DNA of 64,000 nt from contig WRAY01000008.1 of the NCBI GenBank assembly GCA_009779975.1, positions 19,657-83,656 of the forward strand, written 5' to 3'. Below are positions 16,491 to 25,076 of the stretch, piece after piece (positions within the stretch are counted from its first letter, which is position 1; each line of letters starts with the position of its first letter). The stretch comes from Bacillota bacterium. GTDB taxonomy: Bacteria; Bacillota; Clostridia; Christensenellales; Pumilibacteraceae. Under the pieces are notes generated by a model, which worked only from the letters and a program-made list of their open reading frames with translations, was not told where the DNA came from and did no database searches. The translations under genes were made by a program, and so were the position numbers.

Positions 16491-18029
16491 ATGTCAAATG
16501 AAGAACAAAAAAAAGAGGGGAATGAGGAAAAAGAAATAGGGAAAAGGGATTGTGAGAGTGAGTTGTCAACGCACAGCGCACAACGCACAACGCACAATGA
16601 AGATTTCAGGTATCAGGCTTCAGATGTCGGGGGGTGTGAAATTGCAGGTGACGGTGCCCTTGCCGTTCCGAATGGGGATTGTCAAATTGCAGGGGAGGTT
16701 GCTGACCGTTCATTGCTGGAAAGTGAGCAAAGTAACTGGCGGCAGGGTGCCGCCCATACAAGTGAAGTCCGAAGAAATCAAAACAACTTAAACTACAATT
16801 CCAAACACCAAACATCAAACACCAAACACCAAGAAAACGCTAACCATCAACCACCAATTATCAACTGTCAATCACTAACAACTGACGACGACGATGATTT
16901 AATCTTTGACCCCCAACCTCACAAACTATCTCGCGGAAAAAGATTCGCCCTCGCACTACTCGGCGTTCATGCTCACTTTCGCTATGGCGGAGTCGGAAAA
17001 ATAAACAAAACACTTTTTGTTGCAACTGCGGCATTGCTCATGGCAGTGGGGATACTGCTCAACGCATTTTCTTTCTCTCTTCCCGGCTTTGGCGGTCACG
17101 CAAACATTGCCTATATGTTCATGTATATGGCGGGTATATTGTTTGGACCGATTTATGGCTTTGGAATTGCGTTTTTGGCGGATTTGCTGGGTCATCTTAT
17201 TTTGCCGGCAGGAGCATATTCGCCATTTATTGGTCTCTCAAACGGACTTGTTGCAATGATTGCAGGACTTGTTTTCATGCTCAGGTTCAAAAACAATTTC
17301 TATAAAAATCTACTCATCATTTTGTTTGTTTTTGTTTGCATGGGAGTTATCGCAAGTGCCTACTATTTTGTGCCTTTTTATGAGGGCGGAAATATAATAT
17401 ACGCTCGTGTGCCGTCAGGAAGATACACAATATATGCACCGGTCTATGAATACTATGAGGGTGTTCTCACAAGAGTCGGCTATACTCCGTATACTTCCGC
17501 TTATGAAACTGTCCGCATTGTGACAGGCTATTATGACGGCAGCCTCATATATGAATATGTCACAAGACCTGTTCCGATAGGTTCTCGAATCTATGAATAT
17601 CTTTATGTTCCGACAGGTTATTATTGCTATGATGGCTTTGCTATTTTAAGACGAGTTCCGTCAAACACCTACACATTCGGCCGAGGACTTCATGACGGAG
17701 CAAGAGTCGCAATAATCGCAGTTGCTGCGGCAATATTAGTCTTTGGCTCTTACAAAATCTTATCCATAAAAACTTGTGGCAGCGATGGAAAAGAAAAATC
17801 GCAATATTTATTAAAACTCATCATGGGTGCAATCCTCGCATTTGTTCCTGCAACGCTGCTGCTCACAGGCTACGGACTAGTTTTTATCGGTTGGTTTCCG
17901 AATATGCACACAGCAGTATTCACTCGTCTCATCTCACAACCAATCTGGATAGGAATAAATGTTTTCTCACTCAGCCTCATTATACCCGCTCTTAACAGAA
18001 CAGTTTTCAAAAAACACCCCATTGGATAA
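16491..18029 (+). CDS. ECF transporter S component (FolT-like) with repeat-built N-terminus
   Basis: 512 residues. The membrane part starts near residue 160 with a hydrophobic helix, then AGILFGPIYGFGIAFLADLL and PAGAYSPFIGLSNGL, the pattern of vitamin-binding S components of the FolT type. After the fourth segment comes an unusual loop of about 120 residues rich in Tyr (YEYYEG, YEYVTRPVP, YEYLYVPTG), then two or three more segments. Residues about 25-133 are translated from at least five palindromic repeat modules and have no native character. A strong ribosome site (aaaaggaggt) fixes the ATG at 16491, so the extension is probably translated. No energising EcfA or EcfT gene lies nearby. The substrate is unknown; folate is only a guess from family. 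Confidence 0.75.
   Translation: MSNEEQKKEGNEEKEIGKRDCESELSTHSAQRTTHNEDFRYQASDVGGCEIAGDGALAVPNGDCQIAGEVADRSLLESEQSNWRQGAAHTSEVRRNQNNLNYNSKHQTSNTKHQENANHQPPIINCQSLTTDDDDDLIFDPQPHKLSRGKRFALALLGVHAHFRYGGVGKINKTLFVATAALLMAVGILLNAFSFSLPGFGGHANIAYMFMYMAGILFGPIYGFGIAFLADLLGHLILPAGAYSPFIGLSNGLVAMIAGLVFMLRFKNNFYKNLLIILFVFVCMGVIASAYYFVPFYEGGNIIYARVPSGRYTIYAPVYEYYEGVLTRVGYTPYTSAYETVRIVTGYYDGSLIYEYVTRPVPIGSRIYEYLYVPTGYYCYDGFAILRRVPSNTYTFGRGLHDGARVAIIAVAAAILVFGSYKILSIKTCGSDGKEKSQYLLKLIMGAILAFVPATLLLTGYGLVFIGWFPNMHTAVFTRLISQPIWIGINVFSLSLIIPALNRTVFKKHPIG
16560..16890. repeat. five or more repeat modules in frame in the ECF gene
   Basis: In order: cgcacaacgcacaacgcaca; attgcaggtgacggtgccc; attgcaggggaggttgctg; ggcggcagggtgccgccc; then caccaaacatcaaacacc and accatcaaccaccaattatc. 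Each word set is found in intergenic elements elsewhere in the window. The reading frame stays open through all of them. Confidence 0.75.
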
Positions 18030-18117
18030 AGCACAACGCTAAACGCATAACGATTGTTAGAAATATTTTAAATTAATTCTATCCTTCATTATGCGTTTGG
18101 CGTTGTGCGTTGGAAAA
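18030..18117. repeat. palindromic repeat, 'gcgttrtgcg' family
   Basis: gcacaacgctaaacgcataa and ttatgcgtttggcgttgtgc are the arms; the core (gattgttagaaatattttaa, then attaattctatcctt) is the reverse complement of the core at 10470. It fills the whole spacer between the ECF gene and the exporter gene. Confidence 0.85.
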
Positions 18118-18119
18118 AA

Positions 18120-19919
18120 ATGCGAAACCGATATTTCGAAGATGAACAATTAGTCTATAAGTTTTCAACAAAGGCATTCAAAAAAACGCTCTCTTTTGCG
18201 AGACCTTATCGAAAAACCATAGCAATCGTGTTTGTTTTTATGGCGATTTTTGCATTTGTCGCACTTGCTCCGCCGATGATAACTCGCTTTCTCATCGACT
18301 ATGTCATCACAACCCAAGACGGCTTTTTAGGTCTTGAGGCTGTTCAAACGGCGATTATTCTAATAGCAGTTCTAATGCTAGTCTATGCAAGCGACATAAT
18401 TTTCACTTTTTTAAATCAACGGCTAATGCTCCAAACAGGTCACAAAATGGTGCATGACATTCGTCACAATACATTTAAAAATCTTCAAAAACTCTCATTC
18501 GATTTTTTTGATTCAAGACCTGCCGGAAAAATTCTTGTTCGTTTGACAAACTACCTTGATGAAGTTGCCGAAGTTTTTGCTCGGGCTATACTCGCCTTTA
18601 TCATTGACGGAGCAAGGGTAGTAATGATAATGGTGTGGCTGTTCATTCTTCATCCGCAACTCGCACTTGTTGTCTTAGCATGCACTCTTCCGATGGCTGT
18701 ATCGGTCTATTTTCTCCGTCGAGGTTTAGCAAAACGCTGGAGAATATGCCGAAACAAAATCTCAAACAGAACGGCATATATCGCCGAGAGCATTCAAGGC
18801 TCATTCGTATCCCGCTCATTCAACAGGAATTCTCTCAATAATGAAATCTACAAAGATGTCAACGCCCAAAACTATCGCTCATGGATGCGTGTCATTCATG
18901 TTCACGAGTTTTTTCATCCTGCGCTCGACGGTTTTTTTTGGCTTGGAATGATAGCGGTATATTCCGTCATCATAGTTTTCGGCGGAAGATTTTTTGGACT
19001 TGAGGGAATAACTCTCGGAATAATAGTCAGTTTCATCGCTTATATGGGAATGTTTTCTCAACCGCTGAACAACATAGCAATGTATATGCAACGCATAACA
19101 AGTGCCATGACAAATCTTGAAAGGGTTTATGAACTAGGTGAAACACCGTCTTCAATCTATGACGAAAAAGATGCCTCTGATATGCAGGAAGTTGACGGAG
19201 AAGTGAAATTTGAAAACATTTCTTTTTTCTATGAAAAAGGGGTTCCCGTTTTGGAAAACTTTTCGCTGGATGTCGAAAGAGGAAAAATGATAGCACTAGT
19301 AGGACCTACAGGCGGCGGAAAAACAACAATAGTCAGTCTCCTTTCAAGGTTTTACGACCCTCAAGAGGGAAGAATTTTAATTGACGGCAACGACATAAAA
19401 AAAGTCAAACTCCATTCTCTCCGCACTCAAGTCGGCGTGATGATGCAAGACGCTTTTATATTTTCGGGAACAATCTTAGAAAACATTCGCTACGCCAGAC
19501 CGGACGCAACAAGAGAAGAATGCATAAGGGCTGCCGAAAGCGTCTATGCAAATGAGTTTATCGAAAAACTAGAGAAAAGTTACGACACCGAAACAAAAGA
19601 AGGTGGAGGAGGAATATCGTCGGGAGAAAAACAACTTCTCTCACTTGCCCGCCTTATTCTATGCGACCCAAAAATTCTAATCCTTGACGAAGCAACTGCA
19701 AATATTGACACTCAAACAGAAGACAAAATCAAAAAAGCACTCGACACAGTCCTAAAAGGAAGAACAAGTTTTGTTGTTGCCCATCGTCTATCAACAATAA
19801 AGAAAGCCGATGCAATTCTCTATATCGACAATCTCGGCATTCAAGAAGCAGGCACACACGACTCCCTAATGCAAAAACAAGGACTTTACTATACCCTCGT
19901 TCAAAAAGGAACGCTATAA
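18120..19919 (+). CDS. ABC exporter, fused permease and ATPase
   Basis: 599-residue half-transporter of the MsbA/LmrA architecture. Six membrane segments cover residues 30-320, with FDSRPAGKILVRLTNY in the typical place. The ATPase domain has GPTGGGKTTIVSLL (Walker A), MMQDAFIFSGTI (Q loop), ISSGEKQLLSLAR (signature), ILILDEATANID (Walker B) and VAHRLS. The start is ATG 18120, three bases after a palindromic repeat, without a ribosome site. The gene overlaps the next by one base. A homodimeric drug or lipid exporter is likely; the partner is not in the window. Confidence 0.92.
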   Translation: MRNRYFEDEQLVYKFSTKAFKKTLSFARPYRKTIAIVFVFMAIFAFVALAPPMITRFLIDYVITTQDGFLGLEAVQTAIILIAVLMLVYASDIIFTFLNQRLMLQTGHKMVHDIRHNTFKNLQKLSFDFFDSRPAGKILVRLTNYLDEVAEVFARAILAFIIDGARVVMIMVWLFILHPQLALVVLACTLPMAVSVYFLRRGLAKRWRICRNKISNRTAYIAESIQGSFVSRSFNRNSLNNEIYKDVNAQNYRSWMRVIHVHEFFHPALDGFFWLGMIAVYSVIIVFGGRFFGLEGITLGIIVSFIAYMGMFSQPLNNIAMYMQRITSAMTNLERVYELGETPSSIYDEKDASDMQEVDGEVKFENISFFYEKGVPVLENFSLDVERGKMIALVGPTGGGKTTIVSLLSRFYDPQEGRILIDGNDIKKVKLHSLRTQVGVMMQDAFIFSGTILENIRYARPDATREECIRAAESVYANEFIEKLEKSYDTETKEGGGGISSGEKQLLSLARLILCDPKILILDEATANIDTQTEDKIKKALDTVLKGRTSFVVAHRLSTIKKADAILYIDNLGIQEAGTHDSLMQKQGLYYTLVQKGTL

Positions 19920-20143
19920 TGAAAGATAAGAAAAAAGATGAAGTAAAAACAAAGCAAAAGTGTGAATTTTGTGAATTTGAAGTTGAGATTGACGATTTTG
20001 ACGAAAATGGCAACTGCAAATTTTGTGATATTCTTCATGAAAGATTTCAAAGAGCAATAGGGAAATGGGAAGCACCATGCAAAAAATGCGGCAAAGTATT
20101 CTTTTCAAAAAATTGGGATGATATTTGCCCGTCTTGTTTATAA
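19919..20143 (+). CDS. small double zinc-ribbon protein
   Basis: 74 residues with four CxxC pairs (CEFC, CKFC, CKKC, CPSC), enough for two zinc ribbons, a charged N-terminus and an acidic linker. Its ATG overlaps the TAA of the exporter gene (taATG), so it is translationally coupled. Function is unknown; a regulatory or nucleic-acid-binding role is possible. Confidence 0.75.
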   Translation: MKDKKKDEVKTKQKCEFCEFEVEIDDFDENGNCKFCDILHERFQRAIGKWEAPCKKCGKVFFSKNWDDICPSCL

Positions 20144-20310
20144 TTTTGATGATAAACTAGCAAAGAAGCGTATTGTTCATAAAGCACACTTAAATGAAGT
20201 TGGAAGAAATCAGGCAATTTAGTTATGCCTTTTGACAAAAAAAAGGCGGTCAGTAGATTTCGCTGCAAGTCTGATAACTTGCCTCTATAGTCACCACAAA
20301 AAAATATAAC

Positions 20311-20352
20311 AAAACCGTTTCAAAATCAACTTGTGAAACGGTTTTTATTTTT
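20311..20352 (+). terminator. intrinsic terminator after the exporter operon
   Basis: Arms aaaaccgtttca and tgaaacggtttt with a T-rich tail. The stretch between 20144 and 20310 holds no gene that I can see. Confidence 0.85.
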
Positions 20353-20373
20353 TTGTTTAGGTAGTGTTCTTTT

Positions 20374-20553
20374 TTAGATATGTTTAACAATTACTATTCG
20401 ATAAACTTGACAACGATTATCGGAATCCGGTAAAGCAATGTCAACCGCTGAAAAATTAAAACCGTCAATTTCTGCTGAAACTATTCCGTTAAAATCATGA
20501 TTATTTCGCAAGCATTCTAAAATAGTGCTGCGGATAAAATTTGTTTGATTCAT
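20374..20553 (-). CDS. small protein of unknown function
   Basis: 59 residues: MNQTNFIRSTILECLRNN, then DFNGIVSAEIDGFNFSAVD and CQVYRIVIVKHI. A weak ribosome site (aaagga) lies six bases before the ATG and a stronger aggagg a little further up. It is divergent from the double-HTH genes, so it may belong with them. Codon pattern and compact fold-like composition support it as real, but no family is recognised. Confidence 0.55.
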   Translation of the reverse strand: MNQTNFIRSTILECLRNNHDFNGIVSAEIDGFNFSAVDIALPDSDNRCQVYRIVIVKHI

Positions 20554-20689
20554 TTTTTCCTTTGCAACCTCCTTTTGTAGAATTAAACCATGTGCACTGG
20601 TGTATTTTAATTATATAATTTACAATCCTCGGCATCAATGATTTTTCAGGTTTGTAAATTATAATAATTTAAGAGAGGTTGACTTATTT

Positions 20690-21130
20690 ATGGATTATTT
20701 GTCAGAATTTGGCGACTCATTAAAAGAGTTAATGCTTGAAAAAGATTTGACATCAGTTGCTCTTAGTAAGGCTATCAAAATTTCCGATTCAACTATAGGC
20801 GGCTGGAAAAATGGCGAGCATTTTATTACTTTATCTAACGCATTAAAACTTGCGGATTATTTTGAATGTTCACTTGAATTTCTTTTTGGTCTCAGCGATA
20901 CTCGATTGGACTATATTCCACATGCGTGTCCGCCTTTTTATATACGATTAAAAGAAATAATGAAACTTCAAAATATATCAGGATATAAAATATCTATAAA
21001 AGACAGAGTTTTTTCACAAAGCCAATTTTATCATTGGAAAGATGGAAAAGACCCGAAAATTGAATCGTTAATAAAATTAGCGAAATATTTTGACTGCACT
21101 CTTGATTATCTTGTAGGGCGGGATAATTAA
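20690..21130 (+). CDS. double-HTH (XRE family) regulator, copy 1
   Basis: 146 residues made of two Cro/C1-type HTH halves. Residues 1-65 (LTSVALSKAIKISDSTIGGW is the recognition region) and 80-146 (KISIKDRVFSQSQFYHWKDG) each end in the same kind of sequence, CSLEFLFGLSD and CTLDYLVGRDN. One chain may thus bind a double site alone. Preceded by gagaggttgacttattt. The next gene is a tandem paralogue and a third copy is at 57816. Targets are unknown. Confidence 0.85.
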   Translation: MDYLSEFGDSLKELMLEKDLTSVALSKAIKISDSTIGGWKNGEHFITLSNALKLADYFECSLEFLFGLSDTRLDYIPHACPPFYIRLKEIMKLQNISGYKISIKDRVFSQSQFYHWKDGKDPKIESLIKLAKYFDCTLDYLVGRDN

Positions 21131-21205
21131 ATAAAAGGCGGAACTATGCCGTTTGAAAAAATTGCATGTGATAAGCATAATAACATGAAAGAGGTTGCCT
21201 TATTT

Positions 21206-21646
21206 ATGGATTTTTTGTCAGAATTTAGCGACTCGCTGAATGAACTTATGATTGAAAGAAGTTTGACGATTGAGGCTTTAAGGAAAGCAATTGGAATTTC
21301 CGGTGCTACTGTTGGTAAGTGGAAAACAGGGGAACAATCAATTTATTTGACTAATGCGTTAAAACTTGCAGACTATTTCGATTGTTCGTTGGAGTTTCTT
21401 TTTAACAGAACTGAAACAAGATTGGACTACTCTCCTCGCAAGTGTCCGTCTTTTTTTGAACGATTAAAAGAAATAATGAAACTCAATAATAAAACAGAAT
21501 ACAAAATGACCATTAAAGATAGAGTTATTTCACGAGGTCAATATCATCAATGGAGAACAGATAGTGACCCTTTAATTGAAACCTTGATAAAATTAGCAAA
21601 ATACTTTAATTGCACTCTTGATTATCTTGTAGGGCGGGATAATTAA
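21206..21646 (+). CDS. double-HTH (XRE family) regulator, copy 2
   Basis: Tandem paralogue of the preceding gene, also 146 residues when started at ATG 21206. That start is chosen because the leader gaggttgccttatttATGGAT matches the leader of copy 1; upstream in-frame codons are spacer. Same two-HTH layout, with CSLEFLFNRTE at the end of the first half and CTLDYLVGRDN at the end. The 3' ends and following bases (gggcgggataattaaataaa) are identical, marking a recent duplication of the whole unit. Confidence 0.85.
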   Translation: MDFLSEFSDSLNELMIERSLTIEALRKAIGISGATVGKWKTGEQSIYLTNALKLADYFDCSLEFLFNRTETRLDYSPRKCPSFFERLKEIMKLNNKTEYKMTIKDRVISRGQYHQWRTDSDPLIETLIKLAKYFNCTLDYLVGRDN

Positions 21647-21679
21647 ATAAAAGGCGACTCTGCCGTTTGACAAAATCAT

Positions 21680-21720
21680 CATATTATTTGTAGGGGCATC
21701 GAATAGCATGTCCCTACGGT
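21680..21720. repeat. palindromic repeat, 'gtaggggc' family
   Basis: tttgtaggggcatcgaa and agcatgtccctac form a short hairpin between the convergent HTH and protease genes. Confidence 0.55.
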
Positions 21721-21738
21721 TTTTTTCTCAATAAAATA

Positions 21739-22482
21739 CTACCTTCTTCTCATAAAAAATATTGACAAGAATCTCAAAAACTGTGTCAAACTAATAAGGA
21801 ATGCAACAACATAAGTCAACGCCGCAGCAGTCAAAACCTTTCTTGCTCCGACTAATTCTTCTTGTGTGAAATTACCTTTCTTGATTGCTTGCAATGCCCG
21901 TCTTGATGCGTCAAACTCAACCGGCAGATTGATGAGTGAAAAAATAGTCCCAACTCCAAAAACAGCAAGCCCTATCCAAATGAAAAAGATTGACCAACCC
22001 ATTCCCATGAACGCTAATATCATTCCAATGATTAAGAGTGGCATGAGTGTCCTGTTAGTAAAATTAACAACAGGAACTAGCGTATTTCTTATTCTCGAAA
22101 AAACATGTCCTCTGTCTTGCTGAATAGCATGACCTGCTTCATGGCAAGCAACACCAATCGCCGCAATACTCGAGGAGTGGTAAACCGTTTCACTGAGTGC
22201 AACGCTGTCACTTCTCGGGTCATAATGGTCGGTCAAATTTCCGCCGACATGTCTTACTTGCACTCGCTGCAAACCATATTCATCAAGCATAAATCTTGCA
22301 ACCATGTGAGCAGGAGTTCCGAGTTTCGTTGCAACACCGCTATACTTTTGAAAGACGCTCCTAACTCTCGCCTGCATGACAAACCCTAAAATCATCAGCG
22401 GCAAAAAAGAAATAGTCACAATCAAAAACATTTGTGTTTCCCAATACTGTTCTCCCCACCAATAAATAAAATTTTCAAACAT
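21739..22482 (-). CDS. membrane zinc metallopeptidase, YugP family
   Basis: 247 residues. An N-terminal membrane helix is followed by a soluble part with the zinc site VACHEAGHAIQQ (HEXXH at 114-118), then three hydrophobic segments and the NLPVEFDASRRALQAI signature of the YugP-type neutral zinc peptidases. The start at 22482 has the ribosome site gagaggtg. Substrates of this family are unknown. Confidence 0.92.
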   Translation of the reverse strand: MFENFIYWWGEQYWETQMFLIVTISFLPLMILGFVMQARVRSVFQKYSGVATKLGTPAHMVARFMLDEYGLQRVQVRHVGGNLTDHYDPRSDSVALSETVYHSSSIAAIGVACHEAGHAIQQDRGHVFSRIRNTLVPVVNFTNRTLMPLLIIGMILAFMGMGWSIFFIWIGLAVFGVGTIFSLINLPVEFDASRRALQAIKKGNFTQEELVGARKVLTAAALTYVVAFLISLTQFLRFLSIFFMRRR

Positions 22483-22539
22483 AAGTTTGCACCTCTCTTT
22501 TAGTCTATTCTACCTTATCAAAATATATTTGTAAAGCAC

Positions 22540-22568
22540 TTGACATTTTGTCCAAAAAAATATACGCT
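22540..22568 (+). promoter_or_regulatory. near-leaderless promoter of the 22576 gene
   Basis: TTGACA (22540-22545), 17-base spacer, TACGCT (22563-22568), then 7 bases to the ATG at 22576. The -10 box is a weak match. Confidence 0.45.
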
Positions 22569-22575
22569 AAACAAA

Positions 22576-23094
22576 ATGAATTTTTATCATGGAACTTGTC
22601 AATTAGGTTTGACGGAATTAAAACCATCTTTAAACGAGGGTTCAACAATTAATGAACCTTTGGTTTATTTGTCAAGTGACACTTCACTTGCCGTATTCTA
22701 TATTTGGGACAAACCATACTATTTCCACACTTACGGTTTTGATACCGGCGGAAGAATAGTCTATGAAGAATATTTTGAAAACCAATTAAAATACTTTTAT
22801 CAAGGAAAAAAAGGTGCAATTTATACTTGCGAGGGCGATTTTGAAAACAAAAGTGAAACAGGGATAAAAACACTTTTCACAAGTAAAAACTCTGTAAAAA
22901 TTCAATCCCAAGAAATAATAGAAGATGCCTATCAGCACATTTTAAAACTGGAAAAAGAACAAAAGATAAAAATAATTCGTTTCAAAGATTTAACCGAAAA
23001 AAGCAAAGAAAAAAATATTAAACAAATTGAAAGCCTAAGAAAGAGTTCAGCAACTTCAAAAGAGTTGTTAAAACTTATTGAAGAAAAAATGTAG
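22576..23094 (+). CDS. unknown protein, possibly ADP-ribosyltransferase-like
   Basis: 172 residues from ATG 22576. The N-terminus MNFYHGTCQLGLTELKPS followed by VYLSSDTSLAVFYIWD resembles the HGT...YLS pattern of ART-fold enzymes (the H and Y of the NAD site). A conserved-looking EYFENQLKYFYQGKKG and a charged helical tail follow. It stands alone with its own promoter. I recall similar hypothetical proteins in Clostridia but no function. The ART assignment is a guess; a structure prediction would test it. Confidence 0.6.
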   Translation: MNFYHGTCQLGLTELKPSLNEGSTINEPLVYLSSDTSLAVFYIWDKPYYFHTYGFDTGGRIVYEEYFENQLKYFYQGKKGAIYTCEGDFENKSETGIKTLFTSKNSVKIQSQEIIEDAYQHILKLEKEQKIKIIRFKDLTEKSKEKNIKQIESLRKSSATSKELLKLIEEKM

Positions 23095-23135
23095 ACTATC
23101 TTTGATAGTTTTGTCTGGGAACTAATTGAAAACAC

Positions 23136-23164
23136 TTGACACTATCTTTAATAGTATATATAAT
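23136..23164 (+). promoter_or_regulatory. leaderless promoter of the ROK kinase gene
   Basis: TTGACA (23136-23141), 17 bases, TATAAT (23159-23164), then six bases to ATG 23171. The TTGACA is the end of a stem-loop repeat word (gaaaacacttgaca). Confidence 0.7.
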
Positions 23165-23170
23165 GCAGTT

Positions 23171-24100
23171 ATGAAACTACTTGGAATTGATATTGGTGGG
23201 ACAAACACCAAAATAGGGATTGTTGAGAATGGAAAAATTCTCAAAAAATCCGTGATGAAAACAAAACTTAAAGAGGGCTATGATGTCTTTTTGACAAGAC
23301 TTGCTGATGAGGTAAATTCTTTGACAAAAGGCGTTGAATATTCAGCAGTCGGCGTTGGTTGTCCGGGGATTATTGACACAAAAAACGGCATAGTTGTCTA
23401 TGCTAATAACTTGCAATTCAAAGATATTCCTTTGGCAAGCGATTTGTCAAAAAGATTGGGCAAAAAAGTGTCTGTCTCAAATGATGCGAACACTCAGGCA
23501 CTGGGCGAAGTTAAATATGGAATAGGAGTGGGCTACAGCGATGTTATCATGGTGACACTCGGAACCGGAGTTGGTGCCGGTATTATTATTGACGGCAAAC
23601 TATTTGAGGGTCACAAAGGTATGGGAGCAGAGGGCGGACATATGGTTATTGAAATGAACGGCGAGCCTTGCACATGCGGAAGGCTGGGTTGCTTTGAAGC
23701 CTATGCCTCAGCAACTGCTCTAAAACGAGACACCCTAAAAGCGATGATAAACAACAGCAACTCACTTCTTTGGGATATCATGAAAAACAATCTCAACGAG
23801 GTTGACGGCGGAACAATATTCAGAGGCATGGAGCAAGGCGATGAAACTTCATTTGAAGTTTTTAGGCAATATGTTAATTATGTCAGCGAAGGTATAACAA
23901 ACTTAGTCAATGTTTTTCGACCTCAAGCAGTAATTATAGGCGGCGGCATGGCAAAAGAAGGCGACACCCTGACAGATGCTGTTCAAGAACTGGTTAGTCA
24001 AAAACGCTACGGCGGTAAAGACAGCCTTCCTTGCAAAATCCTGACTCCAATCCTAGGGAACGATGCTGCAATAATCGGGGCGGCGGAATTGAATAATTAA
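23171..24100 (+). CDS. ROK-family glucokinase
   Basis: 309 residues, normal ROK length. The phosphate-binding motif is LGIDIGGTNTKIGIV at the N-terminus; GVGCPGIIDTKNG, VTLGTGVGAG and the zinc motif CTCGRLGCFE follow; VIIGGGMAKEG is near the end. This is the architecture of Gram-positive glucokinase GlcK, which phosphorylates glucose at C6. The gene is alone and I start it at ATG 23171, directly after the promoter, since upstream in-frame codons overlap the -35 box. Confidence 0.9.
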   Translation: MKLLGIDIGGTNTKIGIVENGKILKKSVMKTKLKEGYDVFLTRLADEVNSLTKGVEYSAVGVGCPGIIDTKNGIVVYANNLQFKDIPLASDLSKRLGKKVSVSNDANTQALGEVKYGIGVGYSDVIMVTLGTGVGAGIIIDGKLFEGHKGMGAEGGHMVIEMNGEPCTCGRLGCFEAYASATALKRDTLKAMINNSNSLLWDIMKNNLNEVDGGTIFRGMEQGDETSFEVFRQYVNYVSEGITNLVNVFRPQAVIIGGGMAKEGDTLTDAVQELVSQKRYGGKDSLPCKILTPILGNDAAIIGAAELNN

Positions 24101-24129
24101 ATTAGCGTTTTCCTAATTGATCGCATTAA

Positions 24130-24185
24130 TTTAGACAATGTCATTCTGAACGAAGTGAAAAATCTGGCGAAGCGTAGAAATTACC
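24130..24185. repeat. single arm of the 'tcatcctgagcgaagcg' repeat
   Basis: gtcattctgaacgaagtgaa is a diverged copy of the left arm of the element at 49440. The rest of the 280-base spacer before rubrerythrin shows only an AT-rich promoter-like stretch (tttaca at 24283, tattat at 24305). Confidence 0.5.
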
Positions 24186-24379
24186 ATATTTACGGCATTT
24201 GTGACTTAGGGTGAAGATGTCGATTATGTGTTTTAGTATAAACCATAATTAAAATTTTTTTAAAAAAATTGCTTAAAATTAATTTACAGGCTAATAATAT
24301 AATGTATTATAGAAATATATTAACGACACTTAATTTCATTAATATTAACTAACAATTAAAAACAAGGAGAAATAAAAAT

Positions 24380-24922
24380 ATGAAAAAATCACTGAAAGGG
24401 ACAAAAACAGAGGCTAATTTGCAAGAGGCATTTGCAGGGGAGAGCATGGCGAGAAACAAATACTCGTATTATGCCTCAAAAGCAAAAAAAGACGGTTATG
24501 AGCAAATTGCCGCATTCTTCGAAGAAACTGCAAACAACGAAAAAGAACATGCAAAATTGTGGTTCAAATTGCTTCATGATGGTATTCCTGAAACTTCGCA
24601 AAATTTGTTTGATGCGGCAGAGGGCGAAAATTACGAACACACCGATATGTATGCAAGAATGGCTGCTGATGCAAGAGCGGAAGGTTTCAATGAGGTTGCA
24701 ATACTCTTTGACAAGGTTGGTGCAATTGAAGCTCATCACGAGGCGAGATACAGAGCGCTGCTCAAAAATGTCCAAGACGGAACAATTTTCAAAAAAAGCG
24801 AAGAAGTCACATGGGAGTGCAGAAACTGCGGCTATCACCACAAAGGCAAGAACGCAATTGAGATCTGTCCGGTTTGTGTTCATCCAAAATCATTCTTTGA
24901 AGTGCATTGTGATTGCTTTTAG
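24380..24922 (+). CDS. rbr: rubrerythrin
   Basis: Non-haem di-iron peroxidase of anaerobes, 180 residues. The ferritin-like domain has [31 protein letters not shown] and [12 protein letters not shown] with the iron-ligand glutamates. The C-terminal rubredoxin domain has CRNCGY and CPVC. It should reduce hydrogen peroxide with electrons from NADH via a redox partner. Strong ribosome site (acaaggaga) and a terminator follow, so it is monocistronic. It indicates an anaerobic lifestyle. Confidence 0.95.
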   Translation: MKKSLKGTKTEANLQEAFAGESMARNKYSYYASKAKKDGYEQIAAFFEETANNEKEHAKLWFKLLHDGIPETSQNLFDAAEGENYEHTDMYARMAADARAEGFNEVAILFDKVGAIEAHHEARYRALLKNVQDGTIFKKSEEVTWECRNCGYHHKGKNAIEICPVCVHPKSFFEVHCDCF

Positions 24923-24962
24923 TAAAAAGCCGAACTGTTCCGAAAATTATAATAAAATTTTT

Positions 24963-24998
24963 AAAAAGGCTTTTGTCTCATCGCAAAAGCCTTTTTCA
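24963..24998 (+). terminator. terminator of rubrerythrin gene
   Basis: Perfect 13-base arms aaaaaggcttttg and caaaagccttttt with an 8-base loop. Confidence 0.9.
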
Positions 24999-25076
24999 AT
25001 GCGTTATGCATTGAAAAAAATTTTCATTCATTGAAAAATATTCACAAATGTTTTACAATTTTTTTTGGAAAATGTA

